NCBI RefSeq assembly: GCF_000346755.1
Contig: NZ_ANNV01000009.1
Span: forward strand, 62,001-126,000
From: Pseudomonas sp. CBZ-4
GTDB lineage: Bacteria > Pseudomonadota > Gammaproteobacteria > Pseudomonadales > Pseudomonadaceae
DNA length: 64,000 bases
Direction of reading: 5' to 3'
Part shown: positions 62,736-64,000 of the stretch, piece by piece
How the letters are laid out: every line of letters starts with the position of its first letter
Numbering within the stretch: position 1 is the stretch's first letter
Program-made: the position numbers and the translations under genes
The notes under the pieces: model-generated
What the model was told of the DNA's origin: nothing
What the model saw: only the letters and a program-made list of their open reading frames with translations
The model's database searches: none

Positions 62736-63965
62736 CTAGAGGCCGACACCCATACCGATCATTGCCACCCTCAACCGCACCGCACTCGCCCGCTGACAAT
62801 TCAACTGCACCCGCGCCAACCCCAACCAATCCGCCATCTGCCGCAAATTCAGCGCCAACGCCACCATCCCCTCCTCATCCAGCCCCGGCTCTTCCTCATG
62901 CACCGCATGCACCGCCAGGCAGCCATTCGCGCGCTCGGCCCGCAGATCAACCCGCGCGGCGATCCGCTCATTGTGCAAAAACGGCAGCACGTAGTAGCCG
63001 TATACCCGCTTCTCCTGCGGGGTGTAGATCTCCAGCCGATAACGGAAATCGAACAGCCGCTCGGTGCGACTGCGCTCCCAGACCAGCGAATCGAACGGTG
63101 ACAGCAATGCACTGGCCGACACTTTGCGCGGCACTTTTGTCTCTGGCAGGCAGTACGCCGCCTGCTTCCAGCCTTGCACCTGGCACGCCAGCAGTTGCCC
63201 ATCTTCCACCAGCTCCGCGAGGCGAGTGCGGCTGTCGGCGGGGTCCAGGCGAAAGTAATCGCGCAGGTCCTTTTCCGTAGCCACCCCCAAGGCGGTGGCA
63301 CTGTGCAGCAACAAGGCACGCAGCGCTGCGGCTTCGCCTACGCGGGCTTGCAAGACTTCGCCCGGGATCACCCGCTCCGGCAGGTCATAGAGGCGTTCAA
63401 ACCCGCGCCGACCCGCCACGGTGACCAGCCCTGCGGCGAACAGCCATTCCAGCGCGTGCTTTTCCTCACTCCAGTCCCACCATGGCCCGGCGCGCTCCTC
63501 ACGGGTGGACAAGCTGCCCGCCCCCACCGCGCCCTGTTCTTCGACGGTGTTCAGCACGCGCTGGATGATCGCTTGCTGCTCACGCCCGAAGCGCGCCATC
63601 TGCGCGTAAATCCCCTGCCCTTGCCGTGCCCGCTCCATGCGCCAGCGCATCAACGGGTACAGCGCCATCGGCAGCAACGAGGCCTCATGCCCCCAGTATT
63701 CAAACAGCGAGCGCCGCCGCCCCTGGCTCCAGGCGGCCTGTTCCAGGATCTGCGGAGCGTAGTTGCCCAAGCGGGAAAACAGCGGCAGGTAGTGCGAGCG
63801 CACCACCGCGTTGACCGAATCGATCTGTAACACACCCAGGCGTTCGATCACCCGATTGAGGTGCGCGGCCTTGATCTGTGCAGGCGCCTGGCGACCGGAA
63901 AAACCCTGTGCCGCCAGCGCCATGCGGCGAGCTTGCTTAAGTGAGAAGGACAGGTCGGCGGGCAT
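62736..63965 (-). CDS. YcaQ/AlkZ-like DNA interstrand-crosslink glycosylase
   Basis: 409 residues, HTH_42 (winged-helix) superfamily. LGVLQIDSVNAVVRSHYLP near residue 43 contains the Q-x-D catalytic motif of YcaQ (AlkZ has QxQ), and FEYWGHEASLLP is the second conserved block. It unhooks alkylated or crosslinked guanines. Close to the window end but complete: the ATG is at 63965. Confidence 0.9.
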   Translation of the reverse strand: MPADLSFSLKQARRMALAAQGFSGRQAPAQIKAAHLNRVIERLGVLQIDSVNAVVRSHYLPLFSRLGNYAPQILEQAAWSQGRRRSLFEYWGHEASLLPMALYPLMRWRMERARQGQGIYAQMARFGREQQAIIQRVLNTVEEQGAVGAGSLSTREERAGPWWDWSEEKHALEWLFAAGLVTVAGRRGFERLYDLPERVIPGEVLQARVGEAAALRALLLHSATALGVATEKDLRDYFRLDPADSRTRLAELVEDGQLLACQVQGWKQAAYCLPETKVPRKVSASALLSPFDSLVWERSRTERLFDFRYRLEIYTPQEKRVYGYYVLPFLHNERIAARVDLRAERANGCLAVHAVHEEEPGLDEEGMVALALNLRQMADWLGLARVQLNCQRASAVRLRVAMIGMGVGL

Positions 63966-64000
63966 GGGACTCTCCGTGTGGGCGCGCCAACCACCCTACT

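Overview
The window is a 64 kb GC-rich chromosomal segment from a Pseudomonas of the fluorescens group. The evidence is the full ccmABCDEFGHI cytochrome c maturation operon, a gcl-hyi-glxR-ttuD-pyk glyoxylate operon, a sagS/ospR/gpx/msrB/alaA/htpX/tpm block whose order I recall from P. aeruginosa PAO1 (PA2824-PA2832), a class II DAHP synthase, and many REP elements of the GTGGGAGC(T/G)GGCTTGCC type typical of P. fluorescens. I recognised no tRNA, rRNA, CRISPR array, insertion sequence or prophage. Homology statements come from motif and family knowledge; no search was run.

Layout. (1) 1-7064: glyoxylate/ureide carbon recovery (gcl, truncated by the window edge, hyi, glxR, ttuD, pyk), a urea transporter and a voltage-gated-type K+ channel. 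(2) 7158-10307: a periplasmic sulfate-binding protein, an unrecognised secreted HExxH protein, and a small secreted protein. (3) 10481-19392: an accessory block with an MFS exporter, two paralogous serralysin-like metalloproteases on the minus strand, a HicAB toxin-antitoxin module, a cytochrome P450 with an unusual I-helix, and an ArsR regulator followed by a broken copy of the MFS 3' end. It ends in a 470 bp AT-rich gap. (4) 19865-30729: phnN, a histidine phosphatase, a lipoprotein, the ccm operon and a FliK/FlhB-like pair. (5) 30869-34923: molybdenum cofactor genes (moeA, moaB, mobA), a small lipoprotein, an RluA-type pseudouridine synthase and a conserved unknown. (6) 34998-42425: a glutaredoxin-like protein, a KefB/YbaL-type antiporter, Amt, the DUF883/YqjE/YqjK-like trio, an EAL phosphodiesterase and a dGTPase-like protein. 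(7) 42600-51404: signalling, with a receiver-only protein, a BvgA/BvgS (RocA2/RocS2)-like pair, free-Met-sulfoxide reductase, a DUF815 ATPase and a SagS-like hybrid kinase. (8) 51358-63965: redox defence (ospR-gpx, msrB), alaA, htpX, tpm, a DODA-type dioxygenase, deaD, a crotonase, a spermidine-synthase-like protein, class II DAHP synthase and a YcaQ-type glycosylase.

The most unusual part is region 3. One serralysin-like protein carries three C-terminal M10/RTX modules, two of them separated by about 21 D-P-K-P repeats. The DNA of that linker is a 12-bp minisatellite containing a 120-bp block duplicated with a single base difference. Both protease genes sit directly after an MFS 3' end (one intact, one a remnant), which suggests that an 'MFS end + protease' unit was duplicated and then diverged. 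Neither protease ends in a typical serralysin C-terminus, and no type I secretion genes are present in the window.
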